Assembly (NCBI GenBank): GCA_038254545.1
Contig: JBBSGB010000005.1
Coordinates: forward strand, 1-64,000
Direction of reading: 5' to 3'
Source of the DNA: CAHJXF01 sp038254545
Lineage (GTDB): Bacteria > Pseudomonadota > Gammaproteobacteria > Burkholderiales > Burkholderiaceae_D
Length of the DNA stretch: 64,000 nt
The translations under genes and the position numbers were made by a program. A model generated the notes under the pieces. The model saw only the letters and a list, made by a program, of their open reading frames with translations. It had not been told where the DNA came from and searched no databases. Numbering within the stretch: the stretch's first letter is position 1; each line of letters begins with the position of its first letter. Shown here one piece after another: positions 42,887 to 51,805 of this stretch.

Positions 42887-43642
42887 TCATGCGGGGATGC
42901 CTCCGTTGATCGAAATCACTTGTCCGGTGATGTAGCCCGCATGCGGCGACGCGAGGAAGGCAATCAGTTCGGCCACTTCTTCAGGCGTGCCGGCGCGCTT
43001 CATCGGCACCATCTTCGCGATCGCATCCGCATCGAACGCGCCTTCGCTCATCGCGCCGGCGATGATGCCGGGTGCGACCGCATTGACCGTAATGCCGCGG
43101 CTGGCCAGCTCCAAGGCCAGCGACCGGGTCGCGCCATGCAGCGCGGCCTTTGCGGCCGCGTAATTGACCTGGCCGCGATTGCCGGCGAGCGCGGCAAGCG
43201 ACGAGACGTTGACGATGCGTCCCCAGCGCGTGCGGATCATCGGCATCGTGAGCGGCTGCGTGACGTGGAAGAAACCGTTCAGCGACACGTCGATCACGCG
43301 CGCCCATTGCTCGGCGCGCATCGCGGGGAAGACCGCATCGTCGTGGATGCCCGCGTTGTTGACGAGAACCTGGATTGCGCCGTCGGTGAGCAGCGTCTCG
43401 ATCGCGGCATGCGTCGCGCCCGCGTCGCACACATCGAAGGCGACCGCGCTAGCGCTGCCGCCCTCGGCCGCGATGGCGTCGACCACCGCCCGCGCCTTTT
43501 CGAGACGACTGTTGGCGTGAACGATCACGTGATGCTCGCGCGCGAGCCGCCTGCAGATCGCCGCACCGATGTCGCCGCTGCCGCCGGTGACGAGCGCGCG
43601 CTTGGTCGTGCCCTCGTTCGAGCCCGCGGCCTCGGCGCTCAC
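42887..43642 (-). CDS. apeQ: 3-oxoacyl-ACP reductase of aryl polyene synthesis
   Basis: 251 residues. NADP motif LVTGGSGDIGAAICRRLA, NNAG (95-98), catalytic Ser148-Tyr161-Lys165 (NVSSLAALAGNRGQVNYAAAK) and the C-terminal GYITGQVISINGG. A FabG homologue that reduces the beta-keto group in each extension round. It is the last gene of the minus-strand pigment operon, overlaps the dehydratase gene by four bases (ATGA), and corresponds to the role called ApeQ. Confidence 0.9.
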   Translation of the reverse strand: MSAEAAGSNEGTTKRALVTGGSGDIGAAICRRLAREHHVIVHANSRLEKARAVVDAIAAEGGSASAVAFDVCDAGATHAAIETLLTDGAIQVLVNNAGIHDDAVFPAMRAEQWARVIDVSLNGFFHVTQPLTMPMIRTRWGRIVNVSSLAALAGNRGQVNYAAAKAALHGATRSLALELASRGITVNAVAPGIIAGAMSEGAFDADAIAKMVPMKRAGTPEEVAELIAFLASPHAGYITGQVISINGGIPA

Positions 43643-44160
43643 GCGATCAGTCCTTCGGCGTCGAGCACGACCGCGGCGCGACCCGACACCAGCACCCTTT
43701 CACCCGCGCGCACTTCGAAATCGTAGAGCACGCGCGCCTCGTCGCCCGATTCGCGCGTGGCTTCGACGGTCAATGCGCCGTGCACGTCGTCCAGGCGCGC
43801 GACCTCCATGCGCACGTTGCGTACGCTCGCGAGAAAGCCTGCGCGCGGGCGAGTTGCGGCACGGTCTGCGACGGGGTCCGCTGCATCCAGAGCGCCATCG
43901 CGTGAGCCATCGCTGAGGCCGTCGCTCTCCGCAGCGCGATGCATCAGCAGGCTGCCGTGCACGGCCATCGCCTGCGCCGCATATTCGATCGCGCAGACCG
44001 ACGACAACTGTCCGGCGAGATAGAGCGGGTTGGCGCGATCGAGGTGGCTGCTGCTGCGACAGACGATGTGCTCATCGTCCCACTCGACGACTTCGTCGAG
44101 CAGCACCATCCGGCCCGCATGCGGGATGCGGTCGGCGATTTGCTTGCGGTTCAGGCGCAT
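43639..44160 (-). CDS. apeP: FabA-like hot-dog dehydratase of aryl polyene synthesis
   Basis: 173 residues. IPHAGRMVLLDEVVEWDDEHIVC with His13 is the opening of the FabA/ApeP-like hot-dog fold; AIEYAAQAMAVHGSLLMHR and GFLASVRNVRMEVARLDD follow. In aryl polyene systems ApeP pairs with ApeI to form a heteromeric dehydratase. A disordered Asp/Arg insertion (about 77-105, ESDGLSDGSRDGALDAADPV) breaks the middle. The 3' end overlaps apeQ and the 5' end overlaps the CLF gene by ten bases. Confidence 0.85.
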   Translation of the reverse strand: MRLNRKQIADRIPHAGRMVLLDEVVEWDDEHIVCRSSSHLDRANPLYLAGQLSSVCAIEYAAQAMAVHGSLLMHRAAESDGLSDGSRDGALDAADPVADRAATRPRAGFLASVRNVRMEVARLDDVHGALTVEATRESGDEARVLYDFEVRAGERVLVSGRAAVVLDAEGLIA

Positions 44161-45059
44161 CGAATGTGTTCCTTGATCGGTGAGGCGAGGAGCGAATCGG
44201 CCGCCCGCAGAGTCAACGCGAGCCAGGTAGCGTTGACGTCTTCGATGACGACAAACAGCTTCGAGGCATCGCTCGTGTCTTCAGATGCGCAGTCCTCCGC
44301 GTGAGCGATCGCGGCGAGCAGCGGCAGCGCACGCGCGGCCGGAATCGACGCGCGGCAGGCTTCGAGCGCGGCGTCGTCCATCCGCGTCTCGGGCTTCGCG
44401 TGCGCAAAAGAGCTTTCGATGCGTGCGATCTCGATGCGCGCGATCGACTGCGCGTCCGGCTCGCGCGTGAGCACCAGAGCAACGCCGAACGCATCCGGTG
44501 TCGGCCGCGCCGTGTGCAAGGGCTCGGGATAGGGCGCGTCGTATGCGACCAGCAGCACCGCATCGGCGCCGCACGCGAGTTGGGCGGTCGCGTCCATCAG
44601 GCCGGCCGCGAAGCTCGCATCGAACGCGCACAGGCTGGTCGATGCAGCCATCGATTGCGCCGCGATGCCCCAGTAGCCCGACGGCGCGTTGTGCACCGAG
44701 TTGTGGAAGCGCGTGGGCGAGATCAGGCGATCGGTGGCGAGCGCGCGGCAGATCGCGTCGCAGTTGTCGCCGTCGCCGGACGACGATGCGAAGACGCTGG
44801 CCAGCATCGCGGCATCGCGACCGGAATGCGCGACCGCCTGGCATCCGACGTCGAGTGCGACCTTGACGCCCTTGCCAACGCGGCGACGTTCGGCCGGCGG
44901 CAACAGCGGCGGCGCATTCAGCGTCGTGGGCGCGGCTTGGTAGGGCATGCGACCCGCGAGCACGTCGCGTGCAGCGAGCCATCCATCCAGGCCGGGACCG
45001 CGCACGCCGATCCCTTCGACCCACACGATCAGCGGCGCGGACGCCTGCACGTCCTTCAT
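44151..45059 (-). CDS. apeC: Chain-length-factor-like ketosynthase (PF13723 type)
   Basis: 302 residues. RLISPTRFHNSVHNAPSGYWGIAAQSMAASTSLCAFDASFAAGLMDATAQLACG is the hallmark of the N-terminal-only beta-ketoacyl synthase family that acts as chain-length factor. No canonical catalytic Cys-His-His triad is apparent. It is expected to dimerise with the ketosynthase next to it (ApeO:ApeC). The last part (about 200-302) is poorly conserved. Overlaps the ketosynthase gene by four bases. Confidence 0.87.
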   Translation of the reverse strand: MKDVQASAPLIVWVEGIGVRGPGLDGWLAARDVLAGRMPYQAAPTTLNAPPLLPPAERRRVGKGVKVALDVGCQAVAHSGRDAAMLASVFASSSGDGDNCDAICRALATDRLISPTRFHNSVHNAPSGYWGIAAQSMAASTSLCAFDASFAAGLMDATAQLACGADAVLLVAYDAPYPEPLHTARPTPDAFGVALVLTREPDAQSIARIEIARIESSFAHAKPETRMDDAALEACRASIPAARALPLLAAIAHAEDCASEDTSDASKLFVVIEDVNATWLALTLRAADSLLASPIKEHIRCA

Positions 45060-46276
45060 GCGCGCGCGAACAGCAGGCTGCAGTTCGCGCCGCCGAAGCC
45101 GAACGAATTCGACAACACGCGACGCAGGTCGCCGCGACTGTTGGCGATGCGGTAGTCGCTTTGCAGACTCGGATCGACGGTGGTCGTGTTCAGGCCTCCG
45201 GGAATCAGGCCTTCGCGCAATGCGATCAGCGAGATCACGGCCTCGACGCCGCCCGCGGCGCCGAGCGTGTGGCCGGTCGCGCCCTTGGTCGAACTGAGCG
45301 GCACGTCGCGACCGAAGAGGCCGAACACCGCCTTGTCTTCGGCTGCGTCGTTGTTGCGCGTCGCGGTGCCGTGGAGGTTGATGTAGTCGATGTCATGCGG
45401 GGCGAGCGATGCCGAACGCAATGCCGCTTCCATCGCGAGTCTGGCGCCCAGGCCTTCGGGATGCGGCGACGACATGTGATGGGCGTCGCTGGACTCGCCC
45501 ACGCCGACCAAGAGCGGCGCGCCGGCGCTCTCATAGCCTTCGCTGCGGTTCGTCGCGCGGTCGTCACAACGTTCGAGCAACGCGAAGGCCGCGGCTTCGC
45601 CGATCGAGAGGCCATCGCGATCGACGCCATAAGGCTGTGCGGGTTTAGACGAAACCAGCTCGAGTGAACGAAACCCGTAGAGCGTCGTGAGGCATAGCGT
45701 ATCGACGCCGCCGACGATGGCCGCGTCGATGCGGCCCGACGCGAGCATGCGCGCCGCATTGCCAAACACCTTGGCGCTCGACGCGCACGCGGCCGACACC
45801 GCGACCGCCGGTCCGCGCAAGCCGAACCATTTCGACACGAAGTCGGCCACCGAATAGGTATTGTGCGTCTCGGCGTAGTGATACCAAGCGGGCAGGGAAC
45901 CCTGGTCGTTTCGCTGCTCGCGCTCGCGATAGGCGAGCTCGGTCTGCAGGATGCCCGCGGTGCTGGTGCCGAGAAACACGCCGATGCGATCGGCGCCGTG
46001 GGTATCGATCGCCGCGCGTACCGCGTCGGCGAAGCCGTCCTGCATCAGGCCGATCTGCGCGAGGCGATTGTTACGGCAGTCGAAGCGCGCGAGTTCCGGC
46101 GCGATCACCTCGTCGTCGACGCCATCGACAGCGCCGATCCAGGTGTCGAGATCGACGGTCTCGAAATCACACGGCGCCAAGCCACCGCGATGCTCGAGCA
46201 GCGCTGCCAGCGTGGATGCAACGCCGCGGCCAAGGCAACTGGTGATCGTGTAGGCGGGGATGCGGATGGCTTGCAA
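45056..46276 (-). CDS. apeO: Beta-ketoacyl-ACP synthase of aryl polyene synthesis
   Basis: 406 residues. FabF-type catalytic triad: Cys164 (SAACASSAKVF), His302 (LHGTATRNND) and His336 (STKGATGHTLGAAGG), closing NSFGFGGANCSLLF. It condenses malonyl-ACP with the growing aryl polyene. The canonical loci encode a second FabF-like enzyme (ApeR) after the ketoreductase; here none is present, so this one may serve both roles. Which of the two it matches best needs a tree. Confidence 0.87.
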   Translation of the reverse strand: MQAIRIPAYTITSCLGRGVASTLAALLEHRGGLAPCDFETVDLDTWIGAVDGVDDEVIAPELARFDCRNNRLAQIGLMQDGFADAVRAAIDTHGADRIGVFLGTSTAGILQTELAYREREQRNDQGSLPAWYHYAETHNTYSVADFVSKWFGLRGPAVAVSAACASSAKVFGNAARMLASGRIDAAIVGGVDTLCLTTLYGFRSLELVSSKPAQPYGVDRDGLSIGEAAAFALLERCDDRATNRSEGYESAGAPLLVGVGESSDAHHMSSPHPEGLGARLAMEAALRSASLAPHDIDYINLHGTATRNNDAAEDKAVFGLFGRDVPLSSTKGATGHTLGAAGGVEAVISLIALREGLIPGGLNTTTVDPSLQSDYRIANSRGDLRRVLSNSFGFGGANCSLLFARA

Positions 46277-46306
46277 AACGATGCTCGATGCGAAAGACGC
46301 GCGATT

Positions 46307-46552
46307 TTACCGGAGCGGTGCGGACGTCCGCCTCTCCGGCGAAGGCCGCGGCTCAGGATGCTTTGTGGGAGGCTTGGTCGCGCGCAGCAAAACGTTCGCG
46401 AATGACGAATGCTTGCGCCACCGGCCGGCGGCCATGCGATCGTCTCCCGGGATCTCGATGTCGAATCCGATGTCGAGCAACAGCAGCGCTTCGACCGGTT
46501 GTTCGGCCGCGGTCTCGGCCGATCGGCGGCTCAGCGGAAGGTCAGCGCTCAT
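46307..46552 (-). CDS. Small unknown ORF coupled to the deacetylase gene
   Basis: 81 residues (MSADLPLSRRSAETAAEQPVE, LLLLDIGFDIEIPGDDRMAAGRW, ending in a Pro/Arg-rich tail). I do not recognise it. Its ATG overlaps the deacetylase TGA by four bases (ATGA), the pattern of nearly every other junction in this operon, and it fills the gap before the ketosynthase. It could be a real small protein, a remnant of a longer gene, or chance. Confidence 0.4.
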   Translation of the reverse strand: MSADLPLSRRSAETAAEQPVEALLLLDIGFDIEIPGDDRMAAGRWRKHSSFANVLLRATKPPTKHPEPRPSPERRTSAPLR

Positions 46553-47361
46553 GCGTGTGCCGCCGCTAGCGTGACGAATGCCAGCCCGCGCTCGCGCGCC
46601 GCTGCTCCGAGCTTCGGCAACACGCCGAAGATGACCGGCTCGCCGTTCCGCTGGCGCGCGGCGTGGCCGTCGTGCAGGAGCAGGATGTCGCCGGCTGCGA
46701 GTCCTGGTGTTCCATTCACGAGCCGGTCGGACACCCGGTCCGCGTCGCGCTTCACGGTATCGAAGCCGCGCCGCGTCCAGCTCGCCAGTACCAGGCGATG
46801 GCGCGCAAGTACCGGTTGCAGGAACACGTTGCGCAGTCCCGCGGGCGCACGAAAGAAGCGCGGCGCGATGCCGATGGTGTCGGCGATGGCACGTTGTGCC
46901 GCGACGATTTCGCGTTCGTAGGCATTCGGCCCGAGCAACGAGAAATGGTGGTTGTGATGGAAGCTGTGATTCTCGATCGCGTGCCCGCGCGCGACGATCT
47001 CGCGCGCCAGCGGCGCATGCGCGAGCACGCGCGTGCCGATGCAGAAGAAGCTTGCCTTCGCATCGATCGCGTCGAGCAGATCGAGCACGCGCGGCGTCAC
47101 GTCGGGGTCCGGTCCGTCATCGATCGTCAGCGCGATCTCGTTGCGCCCGATCGCGGCGGCCGGCAGGCGGCGCAGGTTGGGCCCGATCCACGTGCTGGTC
47201 GGCCACAGGCCTGCGCCGGTGATCAGCGCGTGATCGGCGACCAGTGTCGCCAGGGCCATCGGCCACCACGATGCTTGCATCGTGACCGCACCCGCCAGGA
47301 AGACGTGAAGGCCGATCGAGCCCTGGATCAGCGGCGTGCGCGGGAATAGCGGCGAAGTCAT
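46549..47361 (-). CDS. Membrane-anchored polysaccharide deacetylase
   Basis: 270 residues from the ATG at 47361. Two N-terminal hydrophobic segments (GSIGLHVFLAGAVTMQASWWPMALATLVADHALI) anchor it; the NodB domain has EIALTIDDGPDPDVTPRVLDLL (catalytic Asp pair), ENHSFHHNHHF (metal His) and RFFRAPAGLRN. It removes acyl groups from sugars. NodB-type genes occur in several aryl polyene loci, though the substrate is unknown. Overlaps by four bases at both ends with the two tiny ORFs. Confidence 0.87.
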   Translation of the reverse strand: MTSPLFPRTPLIQGSIGLHVFLAGAVTMQASWWPMALATLVADHALITGAGLWPTSTWIGPNLRRLPAAAIGRNEIALTIDDGPDPDVTPRVLDLLDAIDAKASFFCIGTRVLAHAPLAREIVARGHAIENHSFHHNHHFSLLGPNAYEREIVAAQRAIADTIGIAPRFFRAPAGLRNVFLQPVLARHRLVLASWTRRGFDTVKRDADRVSDRLVNGTPGLAAGDILLLHDGHAARQRNGEPVIFGVLPKLGAAARERGLAFVTLAAAHA

Positions 47362-47543
47362 CGCGTCGATCGCATTGCGCTTGCGCATGAGGCGTCGCGC
47401 GGTAGAGGCGCGGCGTCGAGCATCCTCGGCCATAGCGCCTCCCATGCAGGCGGCGTCTTCGGATCGCCCAGGTTTGCGCAGCCGCTGGTCGCAAGGCGTG
47501 TCGCGCTCACCGCGATCGAGAGCCGTCGAAAGCGGATCGTCAT
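47358..47543 (-). CDS. Tiny candidate lipoprotein between MMPL exporter and deacetylase
   Basis: 61 residues: MTIRFRRLSIAVSATRLATSGC-ANLGDPKTPPAWEALWPRML. The N-terminus has positive charges, a short hydrophobic run and a Cys at 22 in an imperfect lipobox (TSGC). Both ends overlap neighbours by ATGA, so it is translated if the operon is. Aryl polyene loci often have a small lipoprotein (DUF3261 type, about 200 residues) at this position; this one is far shorter and may be a degraded or minimal form. Confidence 0.45.
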   Translation of the reverse strand: MTIRFRRLSIAVSATRLATSGCANLGDPKTPPAWEALWPRMLDAAPLPRDASCASAMRSTR

Positions 47544-50149
47544 GGGAGCGCCACCGTAGCGGCGTTCGGCCGCGCCCTCGTCGCCGCGAACACGGCCGAC
47601 AACAACAGCGCCAGGAGGGCACCCGGCGCGACCGTGGTGCCGATCGCATGCAGCACCGGCAGCGAAGAAAAACCGAGCACGCCGAAGCCGATCACGGCGG
47701 TGAGATTGGCGATGACCAGCGATGTCAGGAGCGCGCGATCGTCCGACACCGCGTCCGCGGCATCGTCGCCTGCGTCGTCCTTGTCTGCTGTTTTGTCCGC
47801 ATCCTCGACCGGCATCGCGACGGCCTCGAGCGAGCGATCGATCCTCGTGCGCCGGTCGAAGAACAAGGCGTAGTTCGAGCCGACCGCGACGATCAGCAAC
47901 AGACCCACCAGATGGAAGAGCGTGAGCGGACCCGCAATCACGACCTGCGCGGCCGCGACCAGCACCACCGCCAGCGCCAGCGGAACGAGCACGCGCACCA
48001 GCCGCCGCACATCGCGCAGCACGAACGCGAGCAACGCGATGATCGCCAGCGCGCCGAAGCCCGCCGCGCGAACCGCTTCCGATAGATAGCCCACATAAAG
48101 TTGCTGGGTCTCGGTCTTGATGTCGATCGCGCGCACTTCGACAGTCGGGTCGACGCCGCGGTCCTGCCGCAACGGCGCGAGCGCCTGTGCGATTCGGGCG
48201 CGTGGCGCATCACTCGTCCCGCCAAGCGCTGCGGGCGAGCGCAATGCGACCAGCGCGGTCCATTGCCGGCTGCCTTCCTGATGGCTCAACAACGCGCGCG
48301 TGCCGGTCGCAAGCGAGGTGCCTTCGAGATCGGCGCGCGTGATGAGCGGGCCATTCTTCTCACGTGCCGCATCGTCGAAGAATTCGTCGAACCGGGCCCT
48401 TGAAAACGGCAGCCCTTCAAGCGCCTTTGCGAAGTTGGCGCGCAGCGTCGTGTCATCAGGCAAGGCCGCCTGACGCGCACGCTGCGTCGCGCTGCTCGGC
48501 AGATAACGTGAGGGCGCATCGACACCGACCAGCGAACCGTCGGCGATCAAGGGCGCGAGCGCGGCAACCACGCGCTCGCTGCCGGCGAGCGCGCTCTCCT
48601 GATCCGGCGCGACCACGATCACCAGGTCGCGCACGTCGGGTGCGCCGAGTTCGCTGCGCAAGCGCCGATCGGTGGCCTGATCGGATTGGGCGACGGGGCT
48701 CAACGCGGCGAGATCATCGCTCCACAAGCGGTCGCGATGGACGAAGAGAACGATGCATGCGCCGATGGCGAGTGCGAGCACCGGCCATTGCAGGATCGAT
48801 GCGCGCGCGCTCGACCGTGCCAGCGCCCTGCCGAGCCGCGGCATGGCCCGCACCGTGAAGCCCGCGGGCATCAGCGCCGGCAGCACCCAGCGCGTCACCG
48901 AAGCCGCGACGACCAGGCCGACGATCGACAGGATGCCGATCTGCGCGAGTCCCTGGAAGCCCGAGAAGATCAGCGCCGCGAAGCCGATCACGGAGGTCGC
49001 TACGCCGAGTGCGATGGTGGCCCAGAAGCCGCTTGCGCGCGCACCTGCATTTGCCTTCGCGCTCGCGTCCACACAGGTACTTGCGACACGACGAGCGCGC
49101 TGCACGAACAGGTAGATCGCGTAGTCCACCGCTTCGCCGATCAGCGTCACGCCGAAGCCGAGCGTGATGCCGTGGATCACGCCGAAGCCGGCCGCCACGA
49201 CCGCGAGGCCGCACAGCGCGCCCGAGATCATCGGCAACAGGCCGAGTACAAGCGCGCGCACCGAGCGATAGACCGAGCCGAGCAACAGCGCGACGAGGAC
49301 CGAGCCGATCAGCGAGAGGTGCTTGGCTTCGCGCTCGATGCTGTTGCGCGCGTCGACCGCGAATACCGGTGGACCCGAAAGGACAAGACGTGCGGCGCTT
49401 GCGTTCGCCGTCGCTGTTGCGTCCACCCCGGCTTCTCGCTTCGCCGCGTCGAAGGCGCCGCGCACCGCGCCGATCGCGGCTTCCTGTCCATCGATGTCCG
49501 ACCCCGCAGCGCGCGATTCGGCGATCAGCAGCGCGTGCGGACCTTGCTCGGCCGAGCGCGCGATCCATACGCCGTCGACCAGCGGCAGGTCGCGTCCGGC
49601 AGTGAGCGCGTCGATCAGATGCACGAGTTCTGCGGTGGGGTCGCGCGCGATCAGCGGCTGCAGCATCAGGCCCGCCGAGGACGAGAGCAGGTCGAGGGTT
49701 TCGTTCAGCGCATCGTGCAGGCCGGCACTGGTGAAGCGCCCGGGAGTGACGCGATCGCTCAGCAGATAGCGATGGTTGAAGAGCAACTCGCGATCGCGCG
49801 TTGCAGTGGTGGTCTCGCCGTTGTTGACGGAGAGAAAGCGCGGGTCTCCACGCAGGGCCGCCGCAGTGCGCCGCGACAGGGCGGCGAGCGCGGCGTCGGA
49901 GATGGGCTTCCCGCCGGCGTCGATGGCAATCAGGATCAGATGCGACGCGGGCCCTTCGCGAAGTTGATCGATCAGGAGCGCCTGTTCGCGCGTCGGCGTG
50001 GCGGGCAGGAATGCCGAGAGATCGGCGGTGAAGCGCGCGCGCGCGATCACGATGATCGCGACGACGACAACCGCGAGCCACAACACGATCGGAAGCCATC
50101 GTAAGGAGCGACGCCGTATCGCGCGGTTCGGCGGCAGCGCGCCGCTCAT
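47540..50149 (-). CDS. MMPL/RND-type exporter of the aryl polyene operon
   Basis: 869 residues with two blocks of membrane helices, one at the N-terminal half (about 12-35, 245-420) and one at the end (about 690-860), as in MMPL proteins. Segments HLSLIGSVLVALLLGSVYRSVRALVLGLLPMISGALCGL and GFGVTLIGEAVDYAIYLFVQRAR carry the acidic proton-relay region. It probably moves the finished pigment lipid from the inner membrane. ATG at 50149 overlaps the LolA-like gene by four bases. A large periplasmic loop (about 36-240) resembles the porter domain. Confidence 0.87.
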   Translation of the reverse strand: MSGALPPNRAIRRRSLRWLPIVLWLAVVVVAIIVIARARFTADLSAFLPATPTREQALLIDQLREGPASHLILIAIDAGGKPISDAALAALSRRTAAALRGDPRFLSVNNGETTTATRDRELLFNHRYLLSDRVTPGRFTSAGLHDALNETLDLLSSSAGLMLQPLIARDPTAELVHLIDALTAGRDLPLVDGVWIARSAEQGPHALLIAESRAAGSDIDGQEAAIGAVRGAFDAAKREAGVDATATANASAARLVLSGPPVFAVDARNSIEREAKHLSLIGSVLVALLLGSVYRSVRALVLGLLPMISGALCGLAVVAAGFGVIHGITLGFGVTLIGEAVDYAIYLFVQRARRVASTCVDASAKANAGARASGFWATIALGVATSVIGFAALIFSGFQGLAQIGILSIVGLVVAASVTRWVLPALMPAGFTVRAMPRLGRALARSSARASILQWPVLALAIGACIVLFVHRDRLWSDDLAALSPVAQSDQATDRRLRSELGAPDVRDLVIVVAPDQESALAGSERVVAALAPLIADGSLVGVDAPSRYLPSSATQRARQAALPDDTTLRANFAKALEGLPFSRARFDEFFDDAAREKNGPLITRADLEGTSLATGTRALLSHQEGSRQWTALVALRSPAALGGTSDAPRARIAQALAPLRQDRGVDPTVEVRAIDIKTETQQLYVGYLSEAVRAAGFGALAIIALLAFVLRDVRRLVRVLVPLALAVVLVAAAQVVIAGPLTLFHLVGLLLIVAVGSNYALFFDRRTRIDRSLEAVAMPVEDADKTADKDDAGDDAADAVSDDRALLTSLVIANLTAVIGFGVLGFSSLPVLHAIGTTVAPGALLALLLSAVFAATRARPNAATVALP

Positions 50150-50769
50150 GATGGCGCGTTGGCTTTCGGCGTGATGGTGGTGACCGATCGATTGCCGTCG
50201 GCCTGCAAGACTTCGATCGCGTCGACGCGCTTCTCGCGGCCGGTCACCGTGACGCGACTGACGAGCGCGGCGATTTTGGGGTCGGAGGGCAGCAGCGTCA
50301 GGCGCCACTGCGCAGGCGATCCATCGACGTCGACGCGATAGTCGCGCAACAGCGCATCGAGATCGCCGGCCAGCGTCGCACGTATGCTTTCGGTGAACGC
50401 GGCGACTTCGGGAAAGGACGCGAGCGCGATGCTGCGCCTGGTGCCATTGCGCTCGATCGTCAACGTGCCGCCGTCGACGATCAGCACTTCGGGCTTGGGT
50501 TTGACGGTTCGCTTCTCGAGCCGCGAAGGTGCGACATAGATCAGTTCGCCCGACGATTCGAGCGGACGATCGAGCGACGCGAGATATTTCTTCTCGACGA
50601 ATTCAGCGCGGCTCGCCTTGTTCTCGGCGAGCGTGCGCATCAATTGTTTCGCGGTGAAGGGCTCTGCCGGATGGAGAAACGCAGGCGCCGCCGCGGCACC
50701 GCATGCGAGCACGAGTCCACACGCGACTCCGAACGCGAGTCCGAATGCACGCGCCGCGACGCCGCGCAT
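50146..50769 (-). CDS. LolA-like outer membrane lipoprotein carrier
   Basis: 207 residues from the ATG at 50769 with a signal peptide (RAFGLAFGVACGLVLACGAAAA). The mature part is LolA/LppM-like: FTAKQLMRTLAENKASRAEFVEKKYLASLDRPLESSGELIYVAPSRLEKRTVKPKPEVLIVDGGTLTIERNG. It probably carries the hydrophobic product across the periplasm together with the MMPL exporter, as proposed for aryl polyene loci. The start is five bases past the acyltransferase stop. Confidence 0.82.
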   Translation of the reverse strand: MRGVAARAFGLAFGVACGLVLACGAAAAPAFLHPAEPFTAKQLMRTLAENKASRAEFVEKKYLASLDRPLESSGELIYVAPSRLEKRTVKPKPEVLIVDGGTLTIERNGTRRSIALASFPEVAAFTESIRATLAGDLDALLRDYRVDVDGSPAQWRLTLLPSDPKIAALVSRVTVTGREKRVDAIEVLQADGNRSVTTITPKANAPS

Positions 50770-50773
50770 GCCG

Positions 50774-51793
50774 TCAGGGCCCCTGCGATCCACGGCGCTC
50801 GGCCTGATGCGTGCCGGCACGCTCGGCGTCGTTCCAATAGTCATAGAAGTTGAACCAGTTGAAGGGTGCGCTCTTGCAATGGTGCTCGAGCCTTTCTACA
50901 TAGCGTTCGATCGCCGTGTCGATCGCTTGGTTCATCGTGGCGGCGCGATCCGCACCGCTTGCGAGAGACTCGTGCGAAAAGTCGAACAGATTTTCGTAAT
51001 GCACCTCGTAGCGATTGCCGCCGCGATAGAGCCCGACGATGAAGATGACGGGCCGCCTCAACATCGCAGCCATGCGAAACGGGCCGGTGGGAATCGTGAT
51101 CCGGTCGCCCAGCAAGGTCATCTCTCGCACGGCATTGCCGCCGACTTCTTCGGCGAGCGTGCGGTCGGCGAGCATGCCGACGAACTCGCCATCGTCGAGC
51201 GCTTGCTTGACGCGCAGCATCGAGTCCACACGGCCGAGCGCGATGATCGATTGCGAGTGGCGCGGATTGATCGCCGCGAGGATGCGATGCAGTTGCTGGA
51301 CGTTGTCCTGATACATGACCATGGACACGCGCAGGTCCGCCTCTTCGTGACCGGCCGCGCGAATCGCTTCGAAACTGCCGAGATGCGCGCCGATCAAGAA
51401 TGCGCCTCGCGTCGCTCCGCGTGTCCTCGTCGACGCGCATGCTCGAGCGTTCGGCCTGTCCTTCATCGCCTCGCGCACGATATCGCGACCGATCACTTCG
51501 ATGTTGAAGAGATCGTGTCGATCGTTGAGAAAATAGAGGCGATCGAGAATCGCGGATGCGAAGCAATGCACGTGGCGGAACCCATCGGCCAGCGTCGCAT
51601 CACGCCCCAACACGCGCTTGATGTAGTCGCGCGAAGCCGCCCGCGCCGCGCCGCCTGCGAAGACGAAATACCACGCGATCGGGTAGAGCAGTAGCCGCGC
51701 GACGGGGCGGCCCATGCGCAGCGCGATCCAGGTGAACAGCGAGAGGAAGGCGGGGCTACCGCGTTCGCGTTGCGTGGTCCAGATGGCGGCCAT
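50774..51793 (-). CDS. LpxL-like lysophospholipid acyltransferase
   Basis: 339 residues. The motif HLGSFE (His137, Glu142) is the HX4E of lauroyl/myristoyl transferases, followed by LADRT and FRMAAMLRRPVIFIVGLYR. An N-terminal membrane segment (LLLYPIAWYFVFAGGAA) anchors it. A Ser/Arg-rich insert (about 112-130, DRPNARACASTRTRGATR) precedes the active site and is not seen in typical relatives I know. It likely acylates the lipid carrying the polyene. 12 bases before the dehydratase gene. Confidence 0.85.
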   Translation of the reverse strand: MAAIWTTQRERGSPAFLSLFTWIALRMGRPVARLLLYPIAWYFVFAGGAARAASRDYIKRVLGRDATLADGFRHVHCFASAILDRLYFLNDRHDLFNIEVIGRDIVREAMKDRPNARACASTRTRGATRGAFLIGAHLGSFEAIRAAGHEEADLRVSMVMYQDNVQQLHRILAAINPRHSQSIIALGRVDSMLRVKQALDDGEFVGMLADRTLAEEVGGNAVREMTLLGDRITIPTGPFRMAAMLRRPVIFIVGLYRGGNRYEVHYENLFDFSHESLASGADRAATMNQAIDTAIERYVERLEHHCKSAPFNWFNFYDYWNDAERAGTHQAERRGSQGP

Positions 51794-51805
51794 GGCGATG
51801 CGCTG

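Noticed and set aside
46307..46552. The small ORF as a PPTase, thioesterase or second ACP that would complete the aryl polyene set
   Set aside because: It has none of their motifs (no DSL/DSI serine, no hot-dog HD pattern, no PPTase WxxKE), so it is left as unknown.
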